This document shows positions 1-7,844 of a stretch of DNA of 64,000 nucleotides, one piece after another. Made by a program: the position numbers and the translations under genes. This stretch comes from Lachnospiraceae bacterium (GTDB lineage Bacteria > Bacillota > Clostridia > Lachnospirales > Lachnospiraceae), in contig JAAZZQ010000060.1 in assembly GCA_014239155.1 (NCBI GenBank), positions 124,001 to 188,000 on the forward strand, read 5' to 3'. How positions within the stretch are numbered: position 1 is the first letter of the stretch; each line of letters starts with the position of its first letter. Below the pieces are notes generated by a model that had not been told where the DNA came from, did not search any database, and was given only the letters and a program-made list of their open reading frames with translations.

Positions 1-240
1 GAGAAAGACTTAAATCTTTTTGTATACGAGATGGTGATGGATGAGGGAATGATAGAAGATATGCCAATGGAGCCAATAGAGGAGGAGAATTCAAAGAAGA
101 AAATTCCTCTTGTTGGGATTCTTGGCATTGCGGCAGCAGCGATTGCAGTGATTGTGGTTGTCATCACCATTATTTCTAAAAAGAGAAAGGCAAAGAAGCA
201 TAAGGAAGATATGGATTTGCTAGATGAGGATGATGTATAA
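1..240 (+). CDS. C-terminal part of a membrane-anchored extracytoplasmic protein (5' end outside window)
   Basis: The reading frame is open from base 1, so the gene starts upstream; the ATG at 31 is internal and has no good ribosome binding site. What is visible is an acidic stretch (EEE near residue 18 of the part after base 31), a basic KKK, one hydrophobic segment of about 21 residues, a basic stop-transfer patch (SKKRKAKKHK) and an acidic tail. This topology fits a C-terminal membrane anchor with the main body outside the cell. The stop codon overlaps the ATG of the ABC permease (TAATG at 238-242), so the two are translationally coupled. In Firmicutes such permeases often sit beside an adaptor or S-layer-like (COG1361-type) membrane protein, which is my best guess; the diagnostic domain is not in the window. 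Confidence 0.7.
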   Translation, partial: EKDLNLFVYEMVMDEGMIEDMPMEPIEEENSKKKIPLVGILGIAAAAIAVIVVVITIISKKRKAKKHKEDMDLLDEDDV

Positions 241-1616
241 TGAAATTCTTTGATTTATTGCGCATGAGCATTTCCAATCTATGGAAACGAAAACTTCGTA
301 CTGTGTTGACTGTTTTAGGAGTGGTGATTGGTATTACTTCGATAGTCGTTATGGTTGCGCTTGGAAATGGACTCAAGCAGTCAATGTTGGATAACTATGC
401 TAATTACAGTTCTATGACACAGATACAGGTTTCTGGCGGAGGATATTATTTTTCTAGTAGTGGGAGTAATCAGGATGAAGAAAAACGGCTTGACGATGCG
501 TTTGTCCAAGAGCTTCTGGGTATGGAGCATGTTAAGGAAGTCTATCCTAGACTAAATATTTCTGCAATAGCAAAGGTTGGAAAATATGCAGGGCATCTTG
601 ATATTTATGGAATTACCAAGGAAGAATTTGCAACCATGAATGTTTCAATCGGGAAAGGAAAGCTTCCAGATTCAGATACAGAATTGCAGTTTTTCTACGG
701 AAATAATGTGCTTACAAATTTTTATGTGGAGAAAACAAATGTCTATTCTTTTTGGGATACAGGAGAGGCCCCAGATATTGACTTGATGGAAGATGCAATC
801 TTTGTAATCTTTGATACAGACGCGTATTGGCGTTCACAGGGCGGTACAAACGAAGATGGCACACCTGTCAAACAACCCAAGAAATATTTGATAGAAGCAT
901 GTGGTATTATGGAGGGTGAGCTTGGAGAGTGGAATAACAACAATAGCCAAAGTGTTCTCTGTAATATGGAAGCACTAAAGGCGGAATTAAAGCGTATTTT
1001 TAAGAAAAATCCGATTCCAGGACAACCAACTAGAAAAAATGGAAAACCATACAATGAACTTTTTTATTCTGAAATTATTGTTCAGGTTGATGATATGGCA
1101 AATGTGACAGAACTGACAACGTGGCTGAAAGATAGCGGTTACAATGCATATAGTTCCGCAGAGTGGATACAACAGGAGCTTGACACAATGAATATGATAC
1201 AGGCAGTGCTTGGTGCAATTGGAGCAGTTGCCATGCTGGTAGCGGCAATTAGTATCACAAATACCATGATGATGTCTATCTATGAGCGCACGAAAGAGAT
1301 TGGTGTTATGAAAGTGCTTGGCTGTGATATTCGCAATATACAAGGACTATTTTTGATGGAGGCAGGATTTATTGGATTTATTGGAGGTGTGATTGGCGTT
1401 GGTTTTAGTTATGGGTTAAGTGTTATAATTAACAGCCTTGTAGCTGGAAGTGATGCGACAGCCAGTATGGGCATCTCCGGTGCGATCTGCCGGATTCCGC
1501 TGTGGCTGAGTCCGCTCGCAATTGTGTTTGCAATTGTAATTGGTATGGTTGCAGGTTTTATCCCGTCTCTTCGGGCAATGCGGCTAAGTCCGCTTGCGGC
1601 AATCCGCAACGAATAG
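240..1616 (+). CDS. ABC transporter permease, MacB/FtsX family
   Basis: This 458-residue protein has the MacB/FtsX layout. It has one N-terminal membrane segment after MSISNLWKRKLRT (about residues 20-42), a large extracytoplasmic MacB-PCD-like domain (about 45-310) and three C-terminal membrane segments (about 315-345, 370-400, 420-445). The motif NTMMMSIYERTKEIGVMK between the first two C-terminal segments is a hallmark of the FtsX core, and the C-terminus SLRAMRLSPLAAIRNE is typical too. The family does not transport by alternating access; it couples cytoplasmic ATP hydrolysis to extracytoplasmic work such as export or envelope signalling. No ATPase is in the window; it probably lies upstream with the truncated partner. 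The substrate is unknown. Confidence 0.93.
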   Translation: MKFFDLLRMSISNLWKRKLRTVLTVLGVVIGITSIVVMVALGNGLKQSMLDNYANYSSMTQIQVSGGGYYFSSSGSNQDEEKRLDDAFVQELLGMEHVKEVYPRLNISAIAKVGKYAGHLDIYGITKEEFATMNVSIGKGKLPDSDTELQFFYGNNVLTNFYVEKTNVYSFWDTGEAPDIDLMEDAIFVIFDTDAYWRSQGGTNEDGTPVKQPKKYLIEACGIMEGELGEWNNNNSQSVLCNMEALKAELKRIFKKNPIPGQPTRKNGKPYNELFYSEIIVQVDDMANVTELTTWLKDSGYNAYSSAEWIQQELDTMNMIQAVLGAIGAVAMLVAAISITNTMMMSIYERTKEIGVMKVLGCDIRNIQGLFLMEAGFIGFIGGVIGVGFSYGLSVIINSLVAGSDATASMGISGAICRIPLWLSPLAIVFAIVIGMVAGFIPSLRAMRLSPLAAIRNE

Positions 1617-1629
1617 TGTAATATAGGAT

Positions 1630-1660
1630 AAGGGCTTCTCAAAAAGAGAAGCCCTTTTGT
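1630..1660 (+). terminator. Rho-independent terminator after the ABC permease
   Basis: An 11-bp perfect stem (left arm 1630-1640, right arm 1646-1656) with an AAAAA loop is followed by a short T-rich tail. It ends the ABC permease transcript 14 bp after its stop codon. Confidence 0.85.
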
Positions 1661-1744
1661 GTACTTTAAAGCATTCCCAACATATATTAATGTGAAGATA
1701 CAACGTAATGGTCTGCTTGGCAGATCCTTACAGAGGGAATAAAA

Positions 1745-2695
1745 ATGGATAGAGTACGCAGAGTGATTGGCTGTGAACACAGAGAAGTAAAACATTATAC
1801 AGGAAGAGGAATTTATGTAGCCATATTGGACAGTGGTGTGGCAGCGCATCCTGATTTGCGAGGGCGGATTGCTGCTTTTAAGGATTTTGTATCAAACAAG
1901 AATATTGCCTATGATGACAATGGGCATGGAACACATGTGTCTGGAATTTTGGCTGGAAATGGTGCAGTGTCCAAGGGGAAATATCGAGGGATTGCACCGG
2001 AAAGTATGTTGGTCTGCGGCAAGGTGTTGGACAAAGAGGGCGGAGGCAGCCTTAAAAATCTTACTAAAGGATTAATCTGGATATCTGATTTAATTAAGAG
2101 TGTCCCAATTCGGATTCTGAATATATCAATTGAGATGGAGTCAGAGGAAGGAATTGATCCAGATGATTGGGAACAATTTCGAAAATATATTCGTTATTTA
2201 TGGGACAGAAATATTATGATTGTTGCAGCGGCGGGAAATAAAGGACCCAATCCCATGACATTGTCACCTATTGGTGAATGTGGAGGATGTGTTTGTGTGG
2301 GGTGTCATGATGGCGATTACAAGCCAAAACATGGGCGACCCTGCAATGAATATTCCAGCAGGGGACCCGGGAAAGATACTTCGGCTGTCTGCAATCCCCT
2401 CAAAAAACCGGACATTGTGGCACCTGGTACGGATATTGTGTCCTGTGGCGCTCATTTTCGCACAACACCATATATTTCTAAGAGCGGAACTTCCATGTCA
2501 GCACCGATTGTCAGCGGCGCATGTGCACTGTGTTTGCAAAAGTATCCACAGTTGACCAATAAAGAATTACGACGCCTTTTGCTGGGATCTGCAATGGATT
2601 TGGGGCAAAGTTGGGGTGTGCAGGGCGCGGGAATGCTTCGGATAGACAGTTTGCTTGCGCAAGGATATTTTTATACTGGCAGTCCAAAAGACTAA
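1745..2695 (+). CDS. S8 family serine peptidase (subtilisin-like), apparently intracellular
   Basis: This 316-residue subtilase has a complete catalytic triad: Asp29 in AILDSGV, His61 in NGHGTHVSG and Ser250 in SGTSMSAP. The oxyanion Asn lies in AAAGNKGPNP. There is no signal peptide or propeptide; the catalytic domain begins within the first 20 residues, as in short intracellular subtilisins of clostridia. An AGAGGG site precedes the ATG. It stands alone, between a terminator and a structured repeat. The last seven codons and the stop lie inside the repeat described at 2672-2758, so the native C-terminus has probably been replaced by repeat-encoded residues. The substrate is unknown; a general intracellular proteolysis role is inference. 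Confidence 0.95.
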   Translation: MDRVRRVIGCEHREVKHYTGRGIYVAILDSGVAAHPDLRGRIAAFKDFVSNKNIAYDDNGHGTHVSGILAGNGAVSKGKYRGIAPESMLVCGKVLDKEGGGSLKNLTKGLIWISDLIKSVPIRILNISIEMESEEGIDPDDWEQFRKYIRYLWDRNIMIVAAAGNKGPNPMTLSPIGECGGCVCVGCHDGDYKPKHGRPCNEYSSRGPGKDTSAVCNPLKKPDIVAPGTDIVSCGAHFRTTPYISKSGTSMSAPIVSGACALCLQKYPQLTNKELRRLLLGSAMDLGQSWGVQGAGMLRIDSLLAQGYFYTGSPKD

Positions 2696-2758
2696 CCACC
2701 AGTATAATGGGATGCACACAGCTGTATAAGGAAATATACCGCTTTGCGGCTACAGTTC
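2672..2758 (+). repeat. Structured dispersed repeat, copy C1
   Basis: This stretch is homologous to 51573-51660. Both copies contain TATACTGG, then AAAAGACT, CAGTATAATG, ATAAGGAAATAT, CCGCTT and GCGGCT in the same order. It folds as a first hairpin (TACTGG/CCAGTA, 2674-2679 with 2699-2704) and a second one with an inner CCGC-TTT-GCGG stem. The two copies differ at paired positions in ways that keep pairing (CAGCTGTA/TACAGTT here, CAACCGCA/TGCGGTTG there). It overlaps the 3' end of the subtilisin gene. Confidence 0.75.
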
Positions 2759-2940
2759 AGTCTAGTGCTCCGTCCAGACAGAAATTAGAGTTGTGAATCG
2801 CATGGTTTGTGCCAGTGCTAGGTAAAATCCCAACGCAATAGTGAGAAATAGGTGGTTCACGATTCTGATTTCTGGTCGAATGGAGTACTAGGATTTTGCA
2901 TGGTTTGATGCGTTGCAGCTGGGTAAGGTTGAACTGTAAC
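2750..2940. repeat. MITE-like palindromic element M1
   Basis: The element is bounded by TACAGTTCA (2751-2759) and its reverse complement (2930-2938). Inside is a long imperfect inverted repeat (about 2762-2799 with 2854-2891) that would fold into a roughly 38-bp hairpin. The right end (GATTTTGCATGG, then GTTGCAGCT...GAACTGTAAC) resembles the right end of the element at 53426-53575. No ORF is present, so this is non-autonomous. It fills the space between the subtilisin gene and the citrate synthase promoter. Confidence 0.65.
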
Positions 2941-2969
2941 ATTTTATTTGCCGTGAGTATAATTATATA

Positions 2970-2998
2970 TTGACAATAACTGTACATTTGTATACAAT
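2970..2998 (+). promoter_or_regulatory. SigA-type promoter with overlapping palindromic GntR-type operator
   Basis: TTGACA (2970-2975), a 17-bp spacer and TACAAT (2993-2998) form a near-consensus promoter about 75 bp ahead of the Re-citrate synthase gene. The perfect palindrome TTGTATACAA (2988-2997) covers the -10 box. FCD/FadR-type GntR regulators typically bind short TxGTxxxACxA palindromes, and such a regulator is encoded in this operon, so autoregulation is likely (inference). Confidence 0.65.
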
Positions 2999-3072
2999 AA
3001 TACAAAAATGCATTTATGTACTTCTAAGTAAATTACGGGAGTATATGCAGGAAAGACTGAGGAGGAAAAGTG

Positions 3073-4497
3073 ATGGCAGACAACAACGAATATTTTGAAA
3101 ACCGACCTGTTACAATGAATGAACATAACAATCTTTTACAGATTGAGGAACATATGTATCAGTTGCAAGATGTGGAGAAGCCGAATGCATTCCGCAATAT
3201 GTTTCCTTATGATGAGATACCAAAGATACCATTTAATGACAGAGTGGTTCCACACAACATGCCAAAAGAAATCTGGATTACAGATACAACATTTCGTGAT
3301 GGACAACAGTCGAGAGCGCCATATAGTACGGAGCAAATTGTTACAATCTACGATTATTTACACAAGCTTGGCGGTCCGAATGGCATGATTCGACAGAGTG
3401 AGTTTTTTCTGTACAGTCAGAAAGATAGAGATGCCGTTTACAAGTGTATGGAGCGTGGTTATCAATTTCCCGAAGTGACGTCGTGGATACGAGCAAGTAA
3501 AGAAGACTTTAAGCTTGTCAAGGAGATTGGTATGAAACAGACAGGTATCCTTGTAAGTTGTTCAGATTATCATATTTTTATGAAACTTAAAATGACAAGG
3601 CGACAGGCAATGGAGCATTATCTATCGGTGGTACAAGACTGCCTAGAGGAAGGCATTAGTGTGCGATGCCATTTGGAAGATATTACAAGGGCGGATATTT
3701 ATGGATATGTTGTACCATTCTGCCAAGAGCTAATGCGATTGGCAGAGCAATATCAGCTTCCTATTGTGGTGCGCGCCTGTGATACGATGGGATATGGCGT
3801 AAATTACGCAGGTGCAGTTATTCCAAGAAGTGTGCAAGGAATTATCTATGCGTTGCACACACATGCAGGTGTGCCACAGGAATGGATTGAATGGCATGGG
3901 CACAATGACTTTTATAAGGCAGTTACAAACTCCACAACAGCGTGGTTATATGGCTGTTGTGGTGTGAATACATCGCTGTTTGGCATTGGCGAGCGCACTG
4001 GAAATACACCACTTGAGGCAATGATTTTTGAGTATGCACAGCTTAAAGGCACCTTAAACGGTATGGATACAACTGTTATCACAGAGCTTGCAGAGTATTA
4101 TGAGAAAGAGATTGGTTATCGTATTCCAGAAAGAACGCCTTTTGTGGGGAAGAATTTTAATGTCACTAGAGCAGGTATCCATGCTGATGGACTGTTAAAG
4201 AATGAGGAAATCTACAATATTTTTGACACAGAGAAGTTTCTGAATCGGCCTGTATTATGCGCGGTATCCAATACTTCAGGGCTTGCGGGAATTGCGCACT
4301 GGATTAACACCTATTATAAATTTAAGGATGATAAAAAGATTAGCAAGTCTTCAGAACTTGTGGCGTATGTAAAAGCATGGGTCGATACAGAGTATGAGGG
4401 TGGCAGAGTGACTGTTCTCACAGATGATGAGTTGCTTGCTGTGATTGCAGAGGGGTGTGAGACGCTCGGTGTTACATTGGGAAATATGACGAGGTGA
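3073..4497 (+). CDS. Probable Re-citrate synthase (HMGL/isopropylmalate-synthase-like family)
   Basis: This is a DRE-TIM metallolyase of the isopropylmalate/homocitrate synthase superfamily. The signature TTFRDGQQSR (about residues 73-82) and the metal-binding HGHND (about 275-279) are both present. In anaerobes that lack the Si-type enzyme this family supplies Re-citrate synthase, which condenses acetyl-CoA and oxaloacetate to citrate. The assignment rests on genome context (icd two genes downstream, no leu genes) and on the long N-terminal extension before the barrel with NAFRNMFPYDEIPKIPF. The ATG at 3073 is chosen because GGAGG at 3061-3065 is 7 bp upstream; an in-frame GTG at 3070 is possible. 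It starts the operon; its stop is followed by the regulator gene within 5 bp. Isopropylmalate or homocitrate synthase activity remains an alternative. Confidence 0.78.
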   Translation: MADNNEYFENRPVTMNEHNNLLQIEEHMYQLQDVEKPNAFRNMFPYDEIPKIPFNDRVVPHNMPKEIWITDTTFRDGQQSRAPYSTEQIVTIYDYLHKLGGPNGMIRQSEFFLYSQKDRDAVYKCMERGYQFPEVTSWIRASKEDFKLVKEIGMKQTGILVSCSDYHIFMKLKMTRRQAMEHYLSVVQDCLEEGISVRCHLEDITRADIYGYVVPFCQELMRLAEQYQLPIVVRACDTMGYGVNYAGAVIPRSVQGIIYALHTHAGVPQEWIEWHGHNDFYKAVTNSTTAWLYGCCGVNTSLFGIGERTGNTPLEAMIFEYAQLKGTLNGMDTTVITELAEYYEKEIGYRIPERTPFVGKNFNVTRAGIHADGLLKNEEIYNIFDTEKFLNRPVLCAVSNTSGLAGIAHWINTYYKFKDDKKISKSSELVAYVKAWVDTEYEGGRVTVLTDDELLAVIAEGCETLGVTLGNMTR

Positions 4498-4502
4498 CAG
4501 AA

Positions 4503-5183
4503 ATGGGCGAGTATGATGTGAATCAAGATGTATCGGACAAGTATTCGTTGCGGGGGAGAGTGTTTCGGAAGTTGCGGGAAGCGATTTTAAGTGGGACATA
4601 CCAAGAAAATGAAGAATTAAAAGAAGCGGCAATTGCGGAAGAACTTGGTGTAAGTAGAACACCAGTACGCGAAGCGTTTCGACAGTTGGAATTAGAAGGA
4701 TTAATTCGGATTGTGCCAAATAAAGGCGCCTATGTCACAGGTATTTCTATATCAGATGTGGCAGATATCTATGAAATTCGTTCCCTTTTGGAAGGTCTGT
4801 GCGCCAGATGGGCAACAGAGAAGATTACAAAAGAAAAAATTGAGGAGTTAGAAGAGATTATTCTTCTGAGCGAATTTCACCTGTCAAAAGAGCACTATGA
4901 GCAGTTGATTGAGTTGGACAACCGCTTTCACATGCATTTGTATGAGGCATGTGAGAGCAAGATGCTGATACATTTGTTAAAAGATTTTCACCAATATGTG
5001 CAGAAGGAACGGCAGCAGACACTTTCTGACAAGGCGCGAAGTGCGGCGGCTGTGGAGGAGCACAAGAGCATTATGGAAGCCATACGAGACGGCAATGCAC
5101 AACTTGCAGAAAAACTTGCAGACGAACATATTTGTAATGCATATCAAAATATGGTAAAATGTGGTTTGAGCGAAAAACATTAA
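4503..5183 (+). CDS. GntR family transcriptional regulator, FCD (FadR-like) domain
   Basis: It has an N-terminal winged helix (about residues 15-78) with the classic VFRKLREAILSG and LGVSRTPVREAFRQLE recognition region, then an all-helical FCD domain (about 85-220) that binds an organic acid, usually through a metal held by Asp/His residues. The ATG at 4503 has GAGG 8 bp upstream; a GTG at 4494 overlapping the previous stop is less likely. It lies between the citrate synthase and isocitrate dehydrogenase genes, so it most likely senses a TCA or related carboxylate and controls this operon through the palindrome at 2988-2997. Effector and direction of control are not visible in sequence. Confidence 0.92.
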   Translation: MGEYDVNQDVSDKYSLRGRVFRKLREAILSGTYQENEELKEAAIAEELGVSRTPVREAFRQLELEGLIRIVPNKGAYVTGISISDVADIYEIRSLLEGLCARWATEKITKEKIEELEEIILLSEFHLSKEHYEQLIELDNRFHMHLYEACESKMLIHLLKDFHQYVQKERQQTLSDKARSAAAVEEHKSIMEAIRDGNAQLAEKLADEHICNAYQNMVKCGLSEKH

Positions 5184-5201
5184 ATTTAGGAGGAGATAAG
5201 A

Positions 5202-6407
5202 ATGGCAAAGATTCAAATGACAACACCTTTGGTGGAAATGGATGGGGATGAGATGACGCGAATCCTCTGGAAGATGATTAAGGACGAGCTGATTCTTCCA
5301 TATATTGACTTAAAGACAGAGTATTATGACCTTGGATTAGAGCACCGCAATGAGACAAACGATCAAGTGACAGTAGATTCTGCGGAGGCGACAAAAAAGT
5401 ATGGCGTGGCGGTTAAGTGCGCGACAATTACGCCAAATGCAGCTAGAATGACAGAGTACAATCTTAAGGAAATGTGGAAAAGTCCGAATGGAACGATTCG
5501 CGCAATTTTAGATGGAACTGTTTTTCGGGCGCCAATTTTAATCAAAGGAATTGTTCCTTATGTAAAAAATTGGACCAAGCCCATTACAATTGCCCGCCAC
5601 GCATATGGTGACGTCTATAAGAATACAGAGATTAAAGTTCCAGGAAAAGGAAAGGCAGAGCTAGTATTTACAGCGGAGGATGGAACAGAGACAAGAGAGC
5701 TGATTCATAATTTTGAGGGTGCTGGAATTATTCAGGGAATTCATAATACAAAGGAGTCTATTTCCAGCTTTGCAAGGGCTTGTTTTGGCTATGCAATCGA
5801 CACAAAACAGGATTTGTGGTTTGCAACCAAAGATACTATTTCAAAAAAATATGACCATACATTTAAAGATATTTTTCAGGAGATTTATGATGCGGAGTAC
5901 AAGGAACAGTTTGAGAAATTGGGCATTGAATATTTTTATACATTGATTGATGATGCCGTTGCGCGCGTAATTCGCTCTGAGGGAGGATTTATTTGGGCGT
6001 GCAAAAACTATGATGGAGATGTAATGTCGGATATGGTTGCAACCGCATATGGGGATTTGTCCATGATGACCTCTGTGTTGGTATCGCCAAGCGGCGTCTA
6101 TGAATATGAGGCAGCACATGGAACTGTACAGCGCCATTATTATAAACATTTGAAAGGGGAGGAGACTTCCACAAACTCAATTGCGACAATCTTTGCATGG
6201 ACTGGTGCGCTGCGCAAGCGCGGAGAGCTAGACGGCATAAAGGAATTACAGGACTTTGCGGATAAGTTGGATCAGGCATGTATTAAGACCGTTGAGAACG
6301 GAAAAATGACAAAGAGTTTATCTTTGATTTCCACCTGTGAGAATCCAGTGATTTTAAATAGTCTGGATTTTATCAAGGCGATTCGGGAGACATTTGAGAC
6401 ATTATAA
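5202..6407 (+). CDS. icd: NADP-dependent isocitrate dehydrogenase (EC 1.1.1.42)
   Basis: This 401-residue protein belongs to the dimeric type II IDH group shared with eukaryotes. It starts with [15 protein letters not shown] and contains [34 protein letters not shown] (substrate-phosphate loop), the [25 protein letters not shown] metal-binding region and [11 protein letters not shown] near the coenzyme site. It oxidatively decarboxylates isocitrate to 2-oxoglutarate with NADPH formation. An AGGAGGAG site lies just upstream of the ATG, and the gap to the regulator gene is 18 bp. With citrate synthase upstream, it gives an oxidative route to glutamate; aconitase is not in the window. Length and motifs are complete. 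Confidence 0.97.
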   Translation: MAKIQMTTPLVEMDGDEMTRILWKMIKDELILPYIDLKTEYYDLGLEHRNETNDQVTVDSAEATKKYGVAVKCATITPNAARMTEYNLKEMWKSPNGTIRAILDGTVFRAPILIKGIVPYVKNWTKPITIARHAYGDVYKNTEIKVPGKGKAELVFTAEDGTETRELIHNFEGAGIIQGIHNTKESISSFARACFGYAIDTKQDLWFATKDTISKKYDHTFKDIFQEIYDAEYKEQFEKLGIEYFYTLIDDAVARVIRSEGGFIWACKNYDGDVMSDMVATAYGDLSMMTSVLVSPSGVYEYEAAHGTVQRHYYKHLKGEETSTNSIATIFAWTGALRKRGELDGIKELQDFADKLDQACIKTVENGKMTKSLSLISTCENPVILNSLDFIKAIRETFETL

Positions 6408-6429
6408 AAAAGAGTTTGCAAGGAGACGG

Positions 6430-6478
6430 GACTATGCTTTCTGGGAAATTATTTTGTAATTTCCCAGAAAGCATAGTC
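6430..6478. terminator. Bidirectional terminator between icd and the SGNH hydrolase gene
   Basis: A 21-bp perfect stem (left arm 6430-6450, right arm 6458-6478) is flanked by T-rich sequence on the right and serves convergent genes on both strands. The last codons and stop of the minus-strand hydrolase gene (6449-6451) lie in the stem. Confidence 0.85.
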
Positions 6479-7333
6479 TTTTAAGACATTATTCCATATT
6501 TGGTAAGCATGACTATTCTCGTGTACATAGTGGTCAGAACTGTATTCTGGGCGAATGGCATTGTCAGACCCCATCAAATGTTCTGCAATATTAATATAAC
6601 CCCACCCATTTTGAACACAGGCATCTTGTAGCAAGAGATTTGTGGACCGAATGGTTTTGTTGCTTAATCCGCCATTATTGACGTTAGACATCACACAAGG
6701 AATTGAGATGACATATACTTGTAGTTCAGGAGTTTTTGCAGTAATTCTTCCTATAAGAGTCTGTAAATCTGATACAAACTGTTCTGGAGTACTGCTTGTT
6801 AAGTCATTCATGCCAAAGCAGATAAACATTTTGGATACATTGGGTAACTGCGCTACAGAATCTTCAATGAACTGAACTTTTCCTTTATATTTTGGCATAA
6901 TATTGGCATGTGTAGTAAGTGCATTTCTGGAGATAGCAGCCTTGGCGGAACAACTAACTCTTGCCAGAAAATACGTGGTATCTGATGCGATGGAGTCATG
7001 CGTTCTACAATATTCTGAAAAGCCAACTGTAAGTGAGTCCCCTACAAAAACAGAATTTGCAAAAAAGGCATTTTCTGAAACCATTCCGCTTGACAGGATA
7101 TCATTAAATTTCTGCATGTCAATATTTCCATTGTTCAAGTTATCTGCAAGATAGGTGTTTAAACGTGTAATAAGGCTTGCTGAGAGATTTTCATTTGGCA
7201 GAGCTGCACCAGTTATGGGCTGGATAACAGAGAATGTTGGCATGGAGGCTAGTTCCTCAGCATATACTGTTGATGGAGTCAATATTAGCATACATATAAA
7301 AAGCGCGATTACAGAGTTGGTATATTTTTTCAT
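6449..7333 (-). CDS. Secreted SGNH/GDSL-type hydrolase
   Basis: The start at 7333 is preferred: it has an AAAGGAG site about 11 bp upstream and gives a 294-residue protein with a standard signal peptide (MKKYTNSVIALF, hydrophobic core, cleavage after VYA). The longer frame to 7396 lacks this. SGNH blocks are present: GDSLTVGF (nucleophile Ser), CFGMNDLT (block III Asn) and DHYVHENSHAY (block V Asp/His). These enzymes are esterases or lipases acting on acyl or acetyl esters of glycans, peptidoglycan or lipids; the substrate cannot be read from sequence. It is convergent with icd and shares its terminator. Confidence 0.88.
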   Translation of the reverse strand: MKKYTNSVIALFICMLILTPSTVYAEELASMPTFSVIQPITGAALPNENLSASLITRLNTYLADNLNNGNIDMQKFNDILSSGMVSENAFFANSVFVGDSLTVGFSEYCRTHDSIASDTTYFLARVSCSAKAAISRNALTTHANIMPKYKGKVQFIEDSVAQLPNVSKMFICFGMNDLTSSTPEQFVSDLQTLIGRITAKTPELQVYVISIPCVMSNVNNGGLSNKTIRSTNLLLQDACVQNGWGYINIAEHLMGSDNAIRPEYSSDHYVHENSHAYQIWNNVLKDYAFWEITK

Positions 7334-7636
7334 GGCTTCAAAGCTCCTTTCATAAAAAACTAAAGAGTAGTAAACAGCCCTGATATTCAACAACATTTCG
7401 TAATTTAAGTCTTAGATTATTATAAATGCAAAGTGCGATTTAGACAATACCATTCTTATAAAAATATTTCATATTTATTCACACAAATAAAACTATGTAA
7501 TAAAAATTGCCATAAAATTACAATTTATTTAAAAAAGTATTATTATTCTATTAAATAAATTACAATATTACCTTTTATAATTTTGAACACTAGAATATAT
7601 TGGAAATCCATATATTTCTATTTAAAAGTGAAAGAG

Positions 7637-7762
7637 CTGCATCAAGTCAACCACGTAGCGGTTTATGCACGGCTTGATGTATATAACAGGAAGCTGAATG
7701 CTGAACTGTTACGATAAATATTATCAGAAAACATTGACTATTGTGCGGATTCGATATAAAAT
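7637..7762 (+). promoter_or_regulatory. Palindromic repeat and promoter region upstream of cheA
   Basis: The 510-bp gap 7334-7844 has no gene. Its first 300 bp are very AT-rich. At 7638-7677 lies a hairpin (CATCAAGTC...GGCTTGATG) related to palindromes at 53505, 55944 and 61049, followed by GAAGCTGAATGCTGAACTGTTAC, which resembles the ends of the MITE-like elements. TTGACT (7734-7739), 17 bp, TAAAAT (7757-7762) is a plausible SigA promoter for cheA. No flagellar sigma motif was seen. Confidence 0.5.
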
Positions 7763-7844
7763 TGTAAGTAAATGTATTGTGCTTTAGATTGCACTTTACT
7801 AAAAACGTAAGATTAATGGTAATTGTAATGGAAGGGGTGCCCGC

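Noticed and set aside
3073-4497. Leucine-pathway isopropylmalate synthase
   Set aside because: No leuB/C/D genes adjoin it, the N-terminal extension and icd neighbour fit Re-citrate synthase better; kept as an alternative in the annotation.
7400-7640. Possible non-coding RNA gene in the AT-rich gap
   Set aside because: Only AT-rich sequence without a stable fold or promoter-terminator pair.
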